Origin: Lachnospiraceae bacterium
GTDB lineage: Bacteria; Bacillota; Clostridia; Lachnospirales; Lachnospiraceae
DNA: 17,316 nt
Assembly (NCBI GenBank): GCA_024695225.1
Contig: JAILIO010000135.1
Span: 1 to 17,316 of the forward strand
Reading direction: 5' to 3'
Part shown: one piece after another, positions 5,861 to 12,760 of the stretch
How positions within the stretch are numbered: position 1 is the first letter of the stretch
Layout of the letters: the number at the start of each line of letters is the position of its first letter
The notes under the pieces: generated by a model
The model's input: only the letters and a program-made list of their open reading frames with translations
Databases searched by the model: none
What the model was told of the DNA's origin: nothing
Made by a program: the position numbers and the translations under genes

Positions 5861-7435
5861 TCATCTCTTGAGATTCACAAGTTCCTCAAGCATTGTGTCG
5901 GAAACCGTGATGATCCTGGAGTTTGCCTGGAAACCTCTCTGGGTGGTGATCATGGTGGTGAACTCGTTTGAAAGGTCCACGTTTGACATTTCCAATACTC
6001 CGGAGGTCATCTTTCCACCGTTGGCGGTTATGTCCACGCCTATTCCGTCGAAATCTCCCGAATTCATGGTGGCTGAATACAGGTTGTCTCCCACCTTCTC
6101 AAGACCTGAAGGATTGGCGAAGGCTGCGGTGGCTATCTGTCCCAGGACTCTGGTCTGGCCGTTGTCGTAGGCAGCTGTGATAAGACCTGCACTGGATATG
6201 GATATTCCAGACATCTCGCCGATCTTACGGCCTGCTCCCAGGTTGTTATCGTCACCATTGATACCGGACATGGTTGAGATCCCGTTGTTGTCCCACATGG
6301 TGGTGGTTGAGAAATCTACCGAGATGGTGGAGAAAGCTCCGCTGTTCGATCCGCCGGTGAAGGTTATGTTTGCGGTCTCATCAGAGACGGAATCTGCCCC
6401 GCTGGTTCCCACGCCCTTGAAAACACCTGTCGAAGGGTCATACTTCACATAATTGGAATCCTGAACTGTCGTCTGATAAGTATAAGTAACGACACCTGTA
6501 GATGCATCAAAAGTTGCAGTGGCACCGGTCTGGGTTATACCGAATGCTGTCACAAGCGTAGCACTGTCTGTGATCGGCGAATCAGAGCCATCGGCATACA
6601 CCGCATATGTTCCTGTATCCGCATCATAATCCTTATGATATCCGCTGACAGGAGTAGTTGCAGTCCTGACCACATCCACATTCAGTTCTTCTCCGAAGGT
6701 TATACCTGAAGACTCTGTTACATTGGTGCCCTCAGAATCGAGAAGCTTTTCAAGCCTTATGTAATACTCACCGCTGTCGGCGTCTGTGGCGTGAACTGAG
6801 AATATCGCATTGTATTTGTATCCCAGATTGTCATAAAGGGGAATGCTTATCTGCAGGCCCTCATCGGAGTTCACATTGGTGTCGTTCTTGTCTACGATAC
6901 CTGTGACCTGGGCCTTTGTGGTGGCTTCGGGTTCATAGGTCATATTGGCCTCAGACATGATCTTAAGGGGTGAGACCTGGCTGCGGATGATATTGCCGTT
7001 TTCATCCGACTGCCATCCCATGACCATGTAACCTGTGGTGGTGGTGACCAGATTTCCCGCTCCGTCCACTGTAAAGGAACCGTCACGGGTGAAGAAGTTT
7101 TCAGATCCGTTGTTCACCACGAAGAAATTGTCCCCGCTTATCATGATGTCGAAGGGATTGTTTGTGGTCTGGGCCGATCCCTGGGTTGCCACTGCAGTGG
7201 ATATGGCGCCTGTGGTTGCTCCGAGACCGATCTGTCTTGCGTTTGTTCCGCCCTTTCCGGTGGCTGCGTTGGCGCCGGAAGCTGACTGGGTCGTCTGATA
7301 GAGCAGATCCGTGAAGACCATCGACTGTGATTTGAATGCGGTCGTATTTACGTTTGCTATGTTGTTACCGATAACGTCCATCCGTGTCTGGTGGGTTCTC
7401 AGTCCCGCGACTCCGGAAAAAAGTGATCTCATCAT
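5861..7435 (-). CDS. flgE: Flagellar hook protein FlgE
   Basis: FlgE is the subunit of the hook, the flexible joint between rod and filament, exported through the flagellar type III channel. The 524-residue product is longer than the ~400 of E. coli owing to an expanded variable middle, rich in Thr, Ser, Gly and Asp, that would form surface domains. Both ends carry the axial-protein signatures: MMRSLFSGVAGLRTHQTRMD then VIGNNIANVNTTAFKSQ at the start; GVLEMSNVDLSNEFTTMITT then QRGFQANSRIITVSDTMLEE at the end. The inner domain GDNFFVV and FTRDGSFTVDGAGNLVT are also typical. The 83-bp gap before it holds only the ribosome binding site and a weak GCCGG/CCGGC inverted repeat. A 166-bp gap follows it. 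Confidence 0.97.
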   Translation of the reverse strand: MMRSLFSGVAGLRTHQTRMDVIGNNIANVNTTAFKSQSMVFTDLLYQTTQSASGANAATGKGGTNARQIGLGATTGAISTAVATQGSAQTTNNPFDIMISGDNFFVVNNGSENFFTRDGSFTVDGAGNLVTTTTGYMVMGWQSDENGNIIRSQVSPLKIMSEANMTYEPEATTKAQVTGIVDKNDTNVNSDEGLQISIPLYDNLGYKYNAIFSVHATDADSGEYYIRLEKLLDSEGTNVTESSGITFGEELNVDVVRTATTPVSGYHKDYDADTGTYAVYADGSDSPITDSATLVTAFGITQTGATATFDASTGVVTYTYQTTVQDSNYVKYDPSTGVFKGVGTSGADSVSDETANITFTGGSNSGAFSTISVDFSTTTMWDNNGISTMSGINGDDNNLGAGRKIGEMSGISISSAGLITAAYDNGQTRVLGQIATAAFANPSGLEKVGDNLYSATMNSGDFDGIGVDITANGGKMTSGVLEMSNVDLSNEFTTMITTQRGFQANSRIITVSDTMLEELVNLKR

Positions 7436-7442
7436 AAGGCAG

Positions 7443-7452
7443 TTCCTCCTCC
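7443..7452 (-). promoter_or_regulatory. Strong ribosome binding site of flgE
   Basis: A GGAGGAGGAA element lies 7 nt before the first of two adjacent ATG codons, so the upstream ATG at 7435 is preferred. It fits the high expression expected of the hook subunit, of which many copies are needed. Confidence 0.7.
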
Positions 7453-7518
7453 GATTCCCTTCGGCTCAGCCGGTCATCCTGTCCGGCGCTACGTTTTATT
7501 TAGTAATTATTATAATGT

Positions 7519-8160
7519 TCAGCTTTCGCCGCTAAGTTCTGATATACGCGCTACATACTGTTCGAGCACATCAGCGTATCCCGAAGGGATGAAGCTCTGC
7601 TGATAACTGGTCATTGCGTTGTATGAATTTGCCAGGGCCAGGATGGCATCCTTGTCCGCAAGTGTCACCGATGAAAGCTTGGGAAGCTCTTCATAGGCTG
7701 CGATCCAGGATTCCGCTATGGAAGTGGCATCGGAATAATCGCCGTTCACCACCTGCACCAGATCGTCTATTGAGTACTGCACTCCATCGATGGTCAGATA
7801 TGCCTTTGACCCTGAGAAAGTGACATAATCAACCTTTCCCTGTACCTGGGTGGTATTTCCGGAGGAATCTGTGGAATTCACCACCACTTCCTGTCCCACC
7901 AGGTCTGACGCTCTCTGCAATGTGGATGAATTGGCCACGTTCTGCATCTGCTCAAGTTCCGAGAAGGTTGCGTACTGTGATACCCATTCAGTGTTTGAAG
8001 TGGGCTCCAGAGGATCCTGGTTCTTCATCTGAGCCACCAGCAGATTCATAAAATCTGTCTTGTTGACTGTGGATGAACTCTGTTCAGCCTCTTTCTCGGT
8101 GTTTACCTGTGTCTGGCTCTTTACTATCTCGCCATTGTTTATTATCGCTGAAACACCCAT
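7519..8160 (-). CDS. flgD: Hook-cap protein FlgD with extra C-terminal helical module
   Basis: FlgD is the scaffold that caps the growing hook and is displaced afterwards. The N-terminal signature is clear: TDFMNLLVAQMKNQDPLEPT, then TEWVSQYATFSELEQMQNVA (about 35-76). A shortened Tudor/Ig-like core follows (about 84-140) with LVGQEVVV and VDYVTFSGSKAYLTIDG. The last ~65 residues (148-207, nucleotides 7540-7719) form a three-helix-like segment, including SSVTLADKDAILALANSYNA and MTSYQQSFI, that does not belong to the usual FlgD. It resembles a repeat module of Firmicutes surface proteins. An AAAGGAGG ribosome binding site precedes the ATG. The gene lies between fliK and flgE, so the FlgD call is secure even with the extension. 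Confidence 0.93.
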   Translation of the reverse strand: MGVSAIINNGEIVKSQTQVNTEKEAEQSSSTVNKTDFMNLLVAQMKNQDPLEPTSNTEWVSQYATFSELEQMQNVANSSTLQRASDLVGQEVVVNSTDSSGNTTQVQGKVDYVTFSGSKAYLTIDGVQYSIDDLVQVVNGDYSDATSIAESWIAAYEELPKLSSVTLADKDAILALANSYNAMTSYQQSFIPSGYADVLEQYVARISELSGES

Positions 8161-8177
8161 CTTTTCCTCCTTTAACC

Positions 8178-9782
8178 TCAGGCCGTATAGTCTATTGTGT
8201 TGCCGGATCTCTGCATCATATCCACCGCTATACGATCCGCTTCATCTGTTTCCTGATCTGTTCCGTCATCTCCGCCTTCTCCGTCGTCTCCCGAACCTCC
8301 GACTCTGAGTCTGCGGCGTCTGCCGGCTTTCTGGGCCTTTATGTCTTCCTCGGTCTCCTGGTTTCCCCTGCCGTCTCTGTCAGCGAATCTCTCCTGGGAA
8401 ACCATGACCTGTATCTCGCTGACCTTGATGCCCTGCTCTTCAAATCTCTCCCTGAGCTGTACCAGCTGACTTTCAACGGCCGCCTTAACTGCATCGTTTT
8501 CCGTGGTAAACTGGGCGGTTATGACTCCCTGTTTCTCTGTCAGGTGGACTGTCACATTTCCGAGAGATGCAGGGTGGAGCTGCATTTCCATGTCCGTCAC
8601 ATCCGGGCGGATATTTGCCCTTATGTAGTCATTTATCTGTGTCATGATCCTGGTTTGGTTGACCTGATCTGTAAATGACTGGACTTCGCTTCCTGCCTGG
8701 GCTTCCGTGACCATGGTCTCCGAATTCTGCGCCAGACCTTCGGTCATTCCCTGGAGAACCTGATGAGCGCCATCCTGACTGTGATCTTTGCCGCCTTTGT
8801 GGTGCTGTTCTCCGAATTCACTGTTTTCCTGTGAAGCGGCTGTCACATTCTGCACCACCGGCTGTCCTGCTTCGTCAACGGAAACTGTGAGCTGTACTTC
8901 CTGTCCGTTCACCCGGGCCGTGACCTTGTATTCCGACGGGGCTGCAGTTTCTTCCGTAAGTCCCGCCTGTCCTGCCAGCGCCGCCTGCATGGCACCGGAT
9001 GCTTCGTTCTGTACGGGAGCCTCCGGTTTCAGCTGCATTGCGATCTGTTCCTTCAGATCTTCCACAGGTATCTCCAGTGCTTCAGCCAAGCTTTCCATGC
9101 TTTCCGAAACCACATCCTGTATCGCTGTCAGTTGCTCCATGAGATCGCCGTCTGTGAGAAGCGCCGTCTCGTCCTGTCCTGTAAGATTCAGGAACAGGTC
9201 TGTAACTGTCTTTGGATCGAACAGTGCAATTTCACTGACACCCAGGCTTTCCATAGCCGATGTAACTTCTTCTTCCGTGATACCGAGAGTTTCCGCGATC
9301 TGCGTGATGATATTCTGCATTCCCGATGAGAGTGCTTCAGATATTACTTCTATTTCTTCATCGGACAGACCTTCCTGATCTACCTCTTCTCCGGTGGTCT
9401 CGGGTTTCTCAACCCGGTCATTATTTTTGACGTCCGTGTCTGTTTTTTTGCTGCCATCCGTGGCGGTGGCTTCCTTGCCGGTGTTTCCGGTGTCATCTGC
9501 CTTCCTGTCGACAGAGACTTTCGAGCTGCTCCGCTCACTTCCCTCTGACCCTGCGCTGCCTGTCTGGCTGCTCTTCTCTACAGGTCTGAGTTCCTGTACG
9601 GGATCGATCTCTCTCACCCCTCCTATCTCAGTTTCTGTAGCCATGGTCCCGATCTTGGAAATAATGTCCTGAAAACCCTGTTTATTGTCTTCCACAGGAT
9701 TCACCCTGCGGTTTCCGGACATCTGTCCCAGATCCATCTGGGGAGTGAAGCCGGCAGCGCTTCCTACTGCCGCACCTGCCAT
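8178..9782 (-). CDS. fliK: Flagellar hook-length control protein FliK
   Basis: FliK is a secreted molecular ruler that measures hook length and switches the export gate from hook to filament substrates by contacting FlhB. The 534-residue product has a long, low-complexity, Ser/Thr/Glu/Gln-rich ruler region. The conserved C-terminal substrate-switch domain lies at about 394-462, with MEMQLHPASLGNVTVHL and a final QLRERFEEQGIKVSEIQVMV. An unusual tail follows the core: a basic GRRRRLRV patch (about 488-494) and then an Asp/Gly/Glu-rich stretch. The start has GGAAGGGAG 6 nt upstream. A sigma-28-like motif lies in the preceding gap. It is followed after 17 bp by flgD. Confidence 0.93.
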   Translation of the reverse strand: MAGAAVGSAAGFTPQMDLGQMSGNRRVNPVEDNKQGFQDIISKIGTMATETEIGGVREIDPVQELRPVEKSSQTGSAGSEGSERSSSKVSVDRKADDTGNTGKEATATDGSKKTDTDVKNNDRVEKPETTGEEVDQEGLSDEEIEVISEALSSGMQNIITQIAETLGITEEEVTSAMESLGVSEIALFDPKTVTDLFLNLTGQDETALLTDGDLMEQLTAIQDVVSESMESLAEALEIPVEDLKEQIAMQLKPEAPVQNEASGAMQAALAGQAGLTEETAAPSEYKVTARVNGQEVQLTVSVDEAGQPVVQNVTAASQENSEFGEQHHKGGKDHSQDGAHQVLQGMTEGLAQNSETMVTEAQAGSEVQSFTDQVNQTRIMTQINDYIRANIRPDVTDMEMQLHPASLGNVTVHLTEKQGVITAQFTTENDAVKAAVESQLVQLRERFEEQGIKVSEIQVMVSQERFADRDGRGNQETEEDIKAQKAGRRRRLRVGGSGDDGEGGDDGTDQETDEADRIAVDMMQRSGNTIDYTA

Positions 9783-9836
9783 ATGTAACTCCCTTCCTGC
9801 CTTGTTTTTAAGGCTTTCTGATTTCGTTCACATTTA

Positions 9837-9863
9837 TTATCGGCAAGTGTCCCAAAAAAATTA
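9837..9863 (-). promoter_or_regulatory. Candidate sigma-28 (SigD/FliA)-type promoter upstream of fliK
   Basis: On the minus strand GCCGATAA occurs at 9844-9837. It is an exact match to the classical flagellar sigma -10 octamer. Fifteen nucleotides upstream is TAAT (9863-9860), 3 of 4 against the TAAA -35 core, coinciding with the ylxF stop codon. It lies in the 78-bp ylxF-fliK gap, and the predicted RNA would start about 45-50 nt before the fliK ATG. The match and spacing are visible; activity is inferred. Confidence 0.5.
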
Positions 9864-10742
9864 ACTGCCGGGTTCCATAAGTTTTGTAACCTGAGCTGCA
9901 ATGTCGGGATCCATCTCTGCCAGGATCTTTCCGCGGCTGTCTGAATCCATATTCTCCAGTATCTCAGCCACCAGGTTGAGATTGTTTGTCATGGTGTTGA
10001 ATATCTCTGCGGCATCCTTGGCCTTCATGGCGGAATATGCCGCCACATAGTCTTTCATCACAGACCCTGTGGTCTCCTTCTGCACCACCTGCTGATATAT
10101 CTGGGCTGCGCTGTCGGGGTCTATGGCTTCATAATATTTGGCATATTCAGAGGCGTTGGGGGCTTTGTCCCCATAAACCACTTCGTTGTAAAATTCGTCC
10201 CTTATGGCTTCGAATTCCACCTGGGAATCCTCAAAGGTCCTGAGCCTGTTGATCTCCTCCTGAAGGGCAGCTATCTGTTCCTGTCCCGTGGTATTCTGCT
10301 GTTCAAGCTGCTGTACTTCCAGTTCCAGCTGCTTTATATAGGCCACAGCCTCCTGGGTGCTTTTGTACCCCCCGTATTCGTCGGAGGTAGCTGAATCACC
10401 CAGGGAATCGGCAGGCAGGATCTTATTGATCACAGGCACATCCCCGAGAATGGGAGCCAGCACATTGGATCCGAATCCACCCACATCCAGTTTTATGAGT
10501 AGACATATGATGCCCACCCAGATAGCTACTATGAGAAGCGTCACAAGAACTATGGAAAGACCTCCCGGCCCCTCTTCTTCAGTGACCCTCTCTTCCCTCT
10601 CGGACAGTTCCTTCGCCCTTAATTTCGCAGCCTTTCTCTGTTCTTTCTGTTCCGCCTTTAACGCTTTTCTCTGGGCTGCTATTTCTTTTTTTTCTGCCGC
10701 GGGATCTAATATCTCTGTTCCCTGGGTTCTCTTATCCGCCAT
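9861..10742 (-). CDS. ylxF: YlxF/MotE-like flagellar operon membrane protein with MgtE-N-like domain
   Basis: This gene occupies the place of ylxF between fliJ and fliK in Firmicutes. The 293-residue product has a Lys/Ala/Glu-rich cytoplasmic helix (about 14-53), one membrane segment (62-84), a linker, a coiled coil (about 130-172) and a C-terminal helical domain. That last domain contains paired motifs YAAYSAMKAKDAAEIFNTM-like and AEILENMDSDSRGKILAEMD, then PDIAAQVTKLM. This repeating 'M-DPxxAAxI/V' pattern resembles the MgtE N-terminal fold also found in the stator chaperone MotE. By that analogy it may assist stator or rod-hook assembly, but the role is inferred. AAGGAAG precedes the ATG. 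It is longer than the B. subtilis homologue as I recall it. Confidence 0.75.
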   Translation of the reverse strand: MADKRTQGTEILDPAAEKKEIAAQRKALKAEQKEQRKAAKLRAKELSEREERVTEEEGPGGLSIVLVTLLIVAIWVGIICLLIKLDVGGFGSNVLAPILGDVPVINKILPADSLGDSATSDEYGGYKSTQEAVAYIKQLELEVQQLEQQNTTGQEQIAALQEEINRLRTFEDSQVEFEAIRDEFYNEVVYGDKAPNASEYAKYYEAIDPDSAAQIYQQVVQKETTGSVMKDYVAAYSAMKAKDAAEIFNTMTNNLNLVAEILENMDSDSRGKILAEMDPDIAAQVTKLMEPGS

Positions 10743-10753
10743 ATCTCTTCCTT

Positions 10754-10882
10754 TTATCCTGTTTCCCTGTTCCTGTATCCCGGTGCCTTTGCCTCACCGG
10801 TTCTGATCTGCCTCAATACATGTCCCCGGATTGGGTATGATCGCATTCCCATAAGTACACCGGCATCGATCTTCTGTTTCAC
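10754..10882 (-). CDS. Candidate 42-codon micro-ORF between fliJ and ylxF (hypothetical)
   Basis: A second GTGA overlap, made from the next repeat copy, starts a 42-residue frame. It begins VKQKIDAGVLMGMRSYPIRG, is rich in Arg and Gly, and ends with TAA 11 bp before the ylxF ATG. The ylxF ribosome binding site follows its stop directly. The arrangement fliJ, micro-ORF, micro-ORF, ylxF, each joined by overlap or short spacing, is suggestive of coupling. However, there is no recognisable domain, no independent ribosome binding site and no hydrophobic segment. It is reported at low confidence because the frame fills the whole gap. Confidence 0.22.
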   Translation of the reverse strand: MKQKIDAGVLMGMRSYPIRGHVLRQIRTGEAKAPGYRNRETG

Positions 10883-10975
10883 TGTCCGTCCCCGGAATGG
10901 GTGTAACCTGATTCTTTAAGCCCACCGGCAACGATCCTCTGTTTCACTGTCCGTCCCTGGAATGGGTATAACTTG
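10795..10975 (-). repeat. Three imperfect tandem copies of the fliJ 3' end (63-65 bp period)
   Basis: Three units begin with the same CACCGG hexamer (plus-strand reading) at 10795, 10858 and 10923, a period of 63 and 65 bp. The copies at 10858 and 10923 match at 48 of 53 positions. The copy at 10795 is more diverged but keeps the GTCCCCGGA-TGGGT core. The 10923 copy contains the end of fliJ including its stop codon, so the others look like tandem duplicates of the fliJ tail that have drifted. Position and spacing are read directly from the sequence; duplication by slippage or unequal recombination is inference. Confidence 0.85.
10879..10947 (-). CDS. Candidate 22-codon micro-ORF coupled to fliJ (hypothetical)
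   Basis: A GTG overlaps the fliJ stop as GTGA and opens a 22-residue frame, VKQRIVAGGLKESGYTHSGD then GQ, ending in TGA. Its C-terminal YTHSGDGQ nearly copies the FliJ C-terminus YTHSRDGQ, because both lie in tandem repeat units. GTGA overlap is a common termination-reinitiation arrangement. Only a weak AGGG lies upstream, and the frame could be a by-product of the duplication. I do not recognise a function. It may simply be the remains of a duplicated fliJ tail. Confidence 0.2.
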   Translation of the reverse strand: MKQRIVAGGLKESGYTHSGDGQ

Positions 10976-11390
10976 TCAGTTCGTCCACCTGACGGTGTTC
11001 CGAGGCTTCCTCCTCTTTCATCCATTCCCTGAAAGCCTTTTCTCTCAGTTTTTCATAGGTCTTTCTCTCCATCATCAGATCCTGGACCTTCTGCCTTGCC
11101 CGGGACACCTCATCTTCAGCCCTTTTCACGTTCAGCATCTGATCCCGTATCCTGTCATCCATGATCTTTATGGCAGTGTCGCTGTCCCTGAGTTCCCTTG
11201 CGGTCACGGAACTGTTCCTCAAGTCTCTCGCTTCCTGCAGGCAGGCTTCCCTGCGCTCTTTTAATCTCTCCAGGATCTCCTCCTGCTCCCGGAGTTTGCC
11301 GGCAGCCACCGCAAATTCCATCCTGGCCTGGCTTTCAAACTGTTTTTTTATGTCAAGCACGCCCTGAAGACGGTATTTGAATTTTGGCAT
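10944..11390 (-). CDS. fliJ: Flagellar export chaperone FliJ
   Basis: FliJ is a small coiled-coil protein that inserts into the FliI hexamer like the F1 gamma subunit and helps couple ATP hydrolysis to export. The product is 148 residues, normal for the family, and almost entirely charged helix. The start MPKFKYRLQGVLDIKKQFES matches the FliJ opening pattern of a short aromatic/basic strand leading into a helix. Later helices (REQEEILERLKERREACLQE, ARQKVQDLMMERKTYEKLRE) form the antiparallel coiled coil. The start was set by the ribosome binding site at 11396-11405. Oddly, the last ~40 bp, encoding LTSYTHSRDGQ, belong to a sequence unit repeated downstream of the stop. Identification is by coiled-coil character plus position after fliI. 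Confidence 0.9.
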   Translation of the reverse strand: MPKFKYRLQGVLDIKKQFESQARMEFAVAAGKLREQEEILERLKERREACLQEARDLRNSSVTARELRDSDTAIKIMDDRIRDQMLNVKRAEDEVSRARQKVQDLMMERKTYEKLREKAFREWMKEEEASEHRQVDELTSYTHSRDGQ

Positions 11391-11395
11391 CCAAA

Positions 11396-11405
11396 CCCTT
11401 CCTTT
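11396..11405 (-). promoter_or_regulatory. Ribosome binding site of fliJ
   Basis: An AAAGGAAGGG element on the minus strand lies 5 nt before the ATG at 11390. It decides the fliJ start: an upstream in-frame ATG at 11408 would place this element inside the coding region and has no ribosome binding site of its own. Confidence 0.75.
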
Positions 11406-11429
11406 CAAAGAGCTGTATCAGTTCGTCTT

Positions 11430-12758
11430 TTATTCCCCGGAGTTCTCTTCGTCAAAGATGTTTTTCAAAAGCTCTTCAGACTGTTCGTACTCCACTTTCT
11501 CCATCACTTCCTGGCAGAGATAGCCGTTCACAGCGTCTATCTTCTCCATGGCGTAGTCTATATCCCTGCTGGATCCCTTTTTGTAGGCTCCGATGTCTAT
11601 CAGATCTTCGGCATCGCTGTATGTGGCCAGGACATTTCTGAGTTTCCCGGCATATCTCTTGTGATCCTTGCCGGCTATGGAACTCATGCATCTGGAAATG
11701 CTCTGCAGCACATCGATAGCAGGATAATGATTCTTGTGGGCAAGGGATCTGTTCAGGACTATATGCCCGTCGAGAATACTCCTTGCGGTATCCGCGATGG
11801 GCTCATTCATGTCATCTCCATCCACCAGCACAGTGTAAAGGCCGGTGATGGATCCCTTGTCATTTCTTCCTGCTCTTTCCAGGAGCTTTGGCATCTGTGA
11901 ATATACGGATGGCGGATAGCCTCTGGACACGGGGGGTTCTCCGCTGGCAAGGCCTATCTCTCTCTGTGCCATGGAAAAACGGGTAAGGGAGTCCATCATC
12001 AAAAGGACATCCTTGCCCTGATCCCGGAAGTACTCGGCAACGGCTGTGGCGGTTTTTGCGGCCTGTCTGCGTTCCAGCGCGGTTTTGTCCGAAGTGGCTA
12101 CCACCACCACGCTCCGTCTCATGCCTTCCTCGCCCAGATCTCTCTCTATAAATTCCCTGACCTCACGTCCACGCTCGCCGATCAGAGCTATCACATTTAT
12201 ATCAGCCTTCGTATTCCTGGCAAACATTCCCATAAGAGTGGACTTTCCAACACCGGAACCGGCGAAGATGCCTATCCTCTGCCCCTTCCCGATGGTGATC
12301 AGACCGTCCACCGCCCTGACTCCCAAAGGCAGGACCTCATCTATTATGGCCCTTTTCATGGCGTCGGGGGCTTCGGCGTCCACGGGATATTTCTCCCCTT
12401 CTATGGAACTGCCGTCGGACAACCTGCCAAGTCCATCCAGGCTTTTTCCCAGAAGGTCGTCACTCACGGTCACTGTCAGAGGTTCGCAGGTATTCTCAAC
12501 TATACAGCCAAGCCCTATGCCCTTTGTATCTTCAAAAGGCATGAGCTGTGTCTTTCGGTCCTTGAACCCCACCACTTCCGCGCTGACAGGGGGAAGGCTG
12601 CTGTCCTCGGGGAAAATCCGGCACACATCCCCAAGCTTTGCCACCGGTCCCCTTGACTCGATGGAAAGACCCACGATATTCTCTATCCTCCCCAGACTCC
12701 TGTAAAGCCTGAGGACATCGGTATTTTTATATTTTGTGTAATCTATGGATAAGTTCAT
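11430..12758 (-). CDS. fliI: Flagellum-specific ATP synthase/export ATPase FliI
   Basis: FliI is the hexameric ATPase of the flagellar type III secretion system, related to the F1-ATPase beta subunit. The Walker A motif GSGVGKST lies at about residue 167, the catalytic GERGREV shortly after, and the Walker B strand VLLMMDSLTRFSMAQREI at about 251. The family segments SGEPPVSRGYPPSVYSQMPK and GSITGLYTVLVDGDDMNEPI are intact. The ATG at 12758 gives 442 residues and lies 2 nt after the fliH stop. An in-frame TTG at 12764 overlaps that stop as TTGA and would add two residues. Neither has a clear ribosome binding site, so the start is uncertain by two codons. Coupling to fliH is likely either way. 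Confidence 0.97.
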   Translation of the reverse strand: MNLSIDYTKYKNTDVLRLYRSLGRIENIVGLSIESRGPVAKLGDVCRIFPEDSSLPPVSAEVVGFKDRKTQLMPFEDTKGIGLGCIVENTCEPLTVTVSDDLLGKSLDGLGRLSDGSSIEGEKYPVDAEAPDAMKRAIIDEVLPLGVRAVDGLITIGKGQRIGIFAGSGVGKSTLMGMFARNTKADINVIALIGERGREVREFIERDLGEEGMRRSVVVVATSDKTALERRQAAKTATAVAEYFRDQGKDVLLMMDSLTRFSMAQREIGLASGEPPVSRGYPPSVYSQMPKLLERAGRNDKGSITGLYTVLVDGDDMNEPIADTARSILDGHIVLNRSLAHKNHYPAIDVLQSISRCMSSIAGKDHKRYAGKLRNVLATYSDAEDLIDIGAYKKGSSRDIDYAMEKIDAVNGYLCQEVMEKVEYEQSEELLKNIFDEENSGE

Positions 12759-12760
12759 CT

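Noticed and set aside
7469..7487. GCCGG/CCGGC inverted repeat before flgE as a terminator
   Set aside because: Only 5 bp with a 9-nt loop and no U-run after it; too weak to call.
7509..7514. Perfect TATAAT on the minus strand in the flgD-flgE gap
   Set aside because: No acceptable -35 hexamer at 16-18 nt upstream and no extended -10 TG; in an AT-rich patch this is expected by chance.
8073..8678. Plus-strand open frame of ~200 codons opposite fliK and the start of flgD
   Set aside because: Antisense shadow of fliK/flgD with no recognisable domain and no upstream ribosome binding site; it also spans the flgD start region.
9799..9814. GCCTT/AAGGC inverted repeat before fliK
   Set aside because: Five pairs with a six-base loop and no U-tract in the direction of transcription; it could be chance.
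10833..10850. GGGTATG...CATTCCC inverted repeat in the fliJ-ylxF gap
   Set aside because: One internal mismatch and a short stem, and the interval is better explained by the tandem fliJ-tail repeats.
10754..10947. Programmed frameshift extending FliJ into the repeats
   Set aside because: There is no slippery heptamer at the fliJ stop; GTGA reinitiation or simple decay explains the -1 frame better.
10795..10975. CRISPR array
   Set aside because: Only three diverged units, repeats longer than the spacers would be, and they contain the end of fliJ; not CRISPR architecture.
11391..11408. Upstream ATG extending fliJ by six codons
   Set aside because: The extension would contain the AAAGGAAGGG ribosome binding site and lacks one itself; the ATG at 11390 gives the standard FliJ N-terminus.
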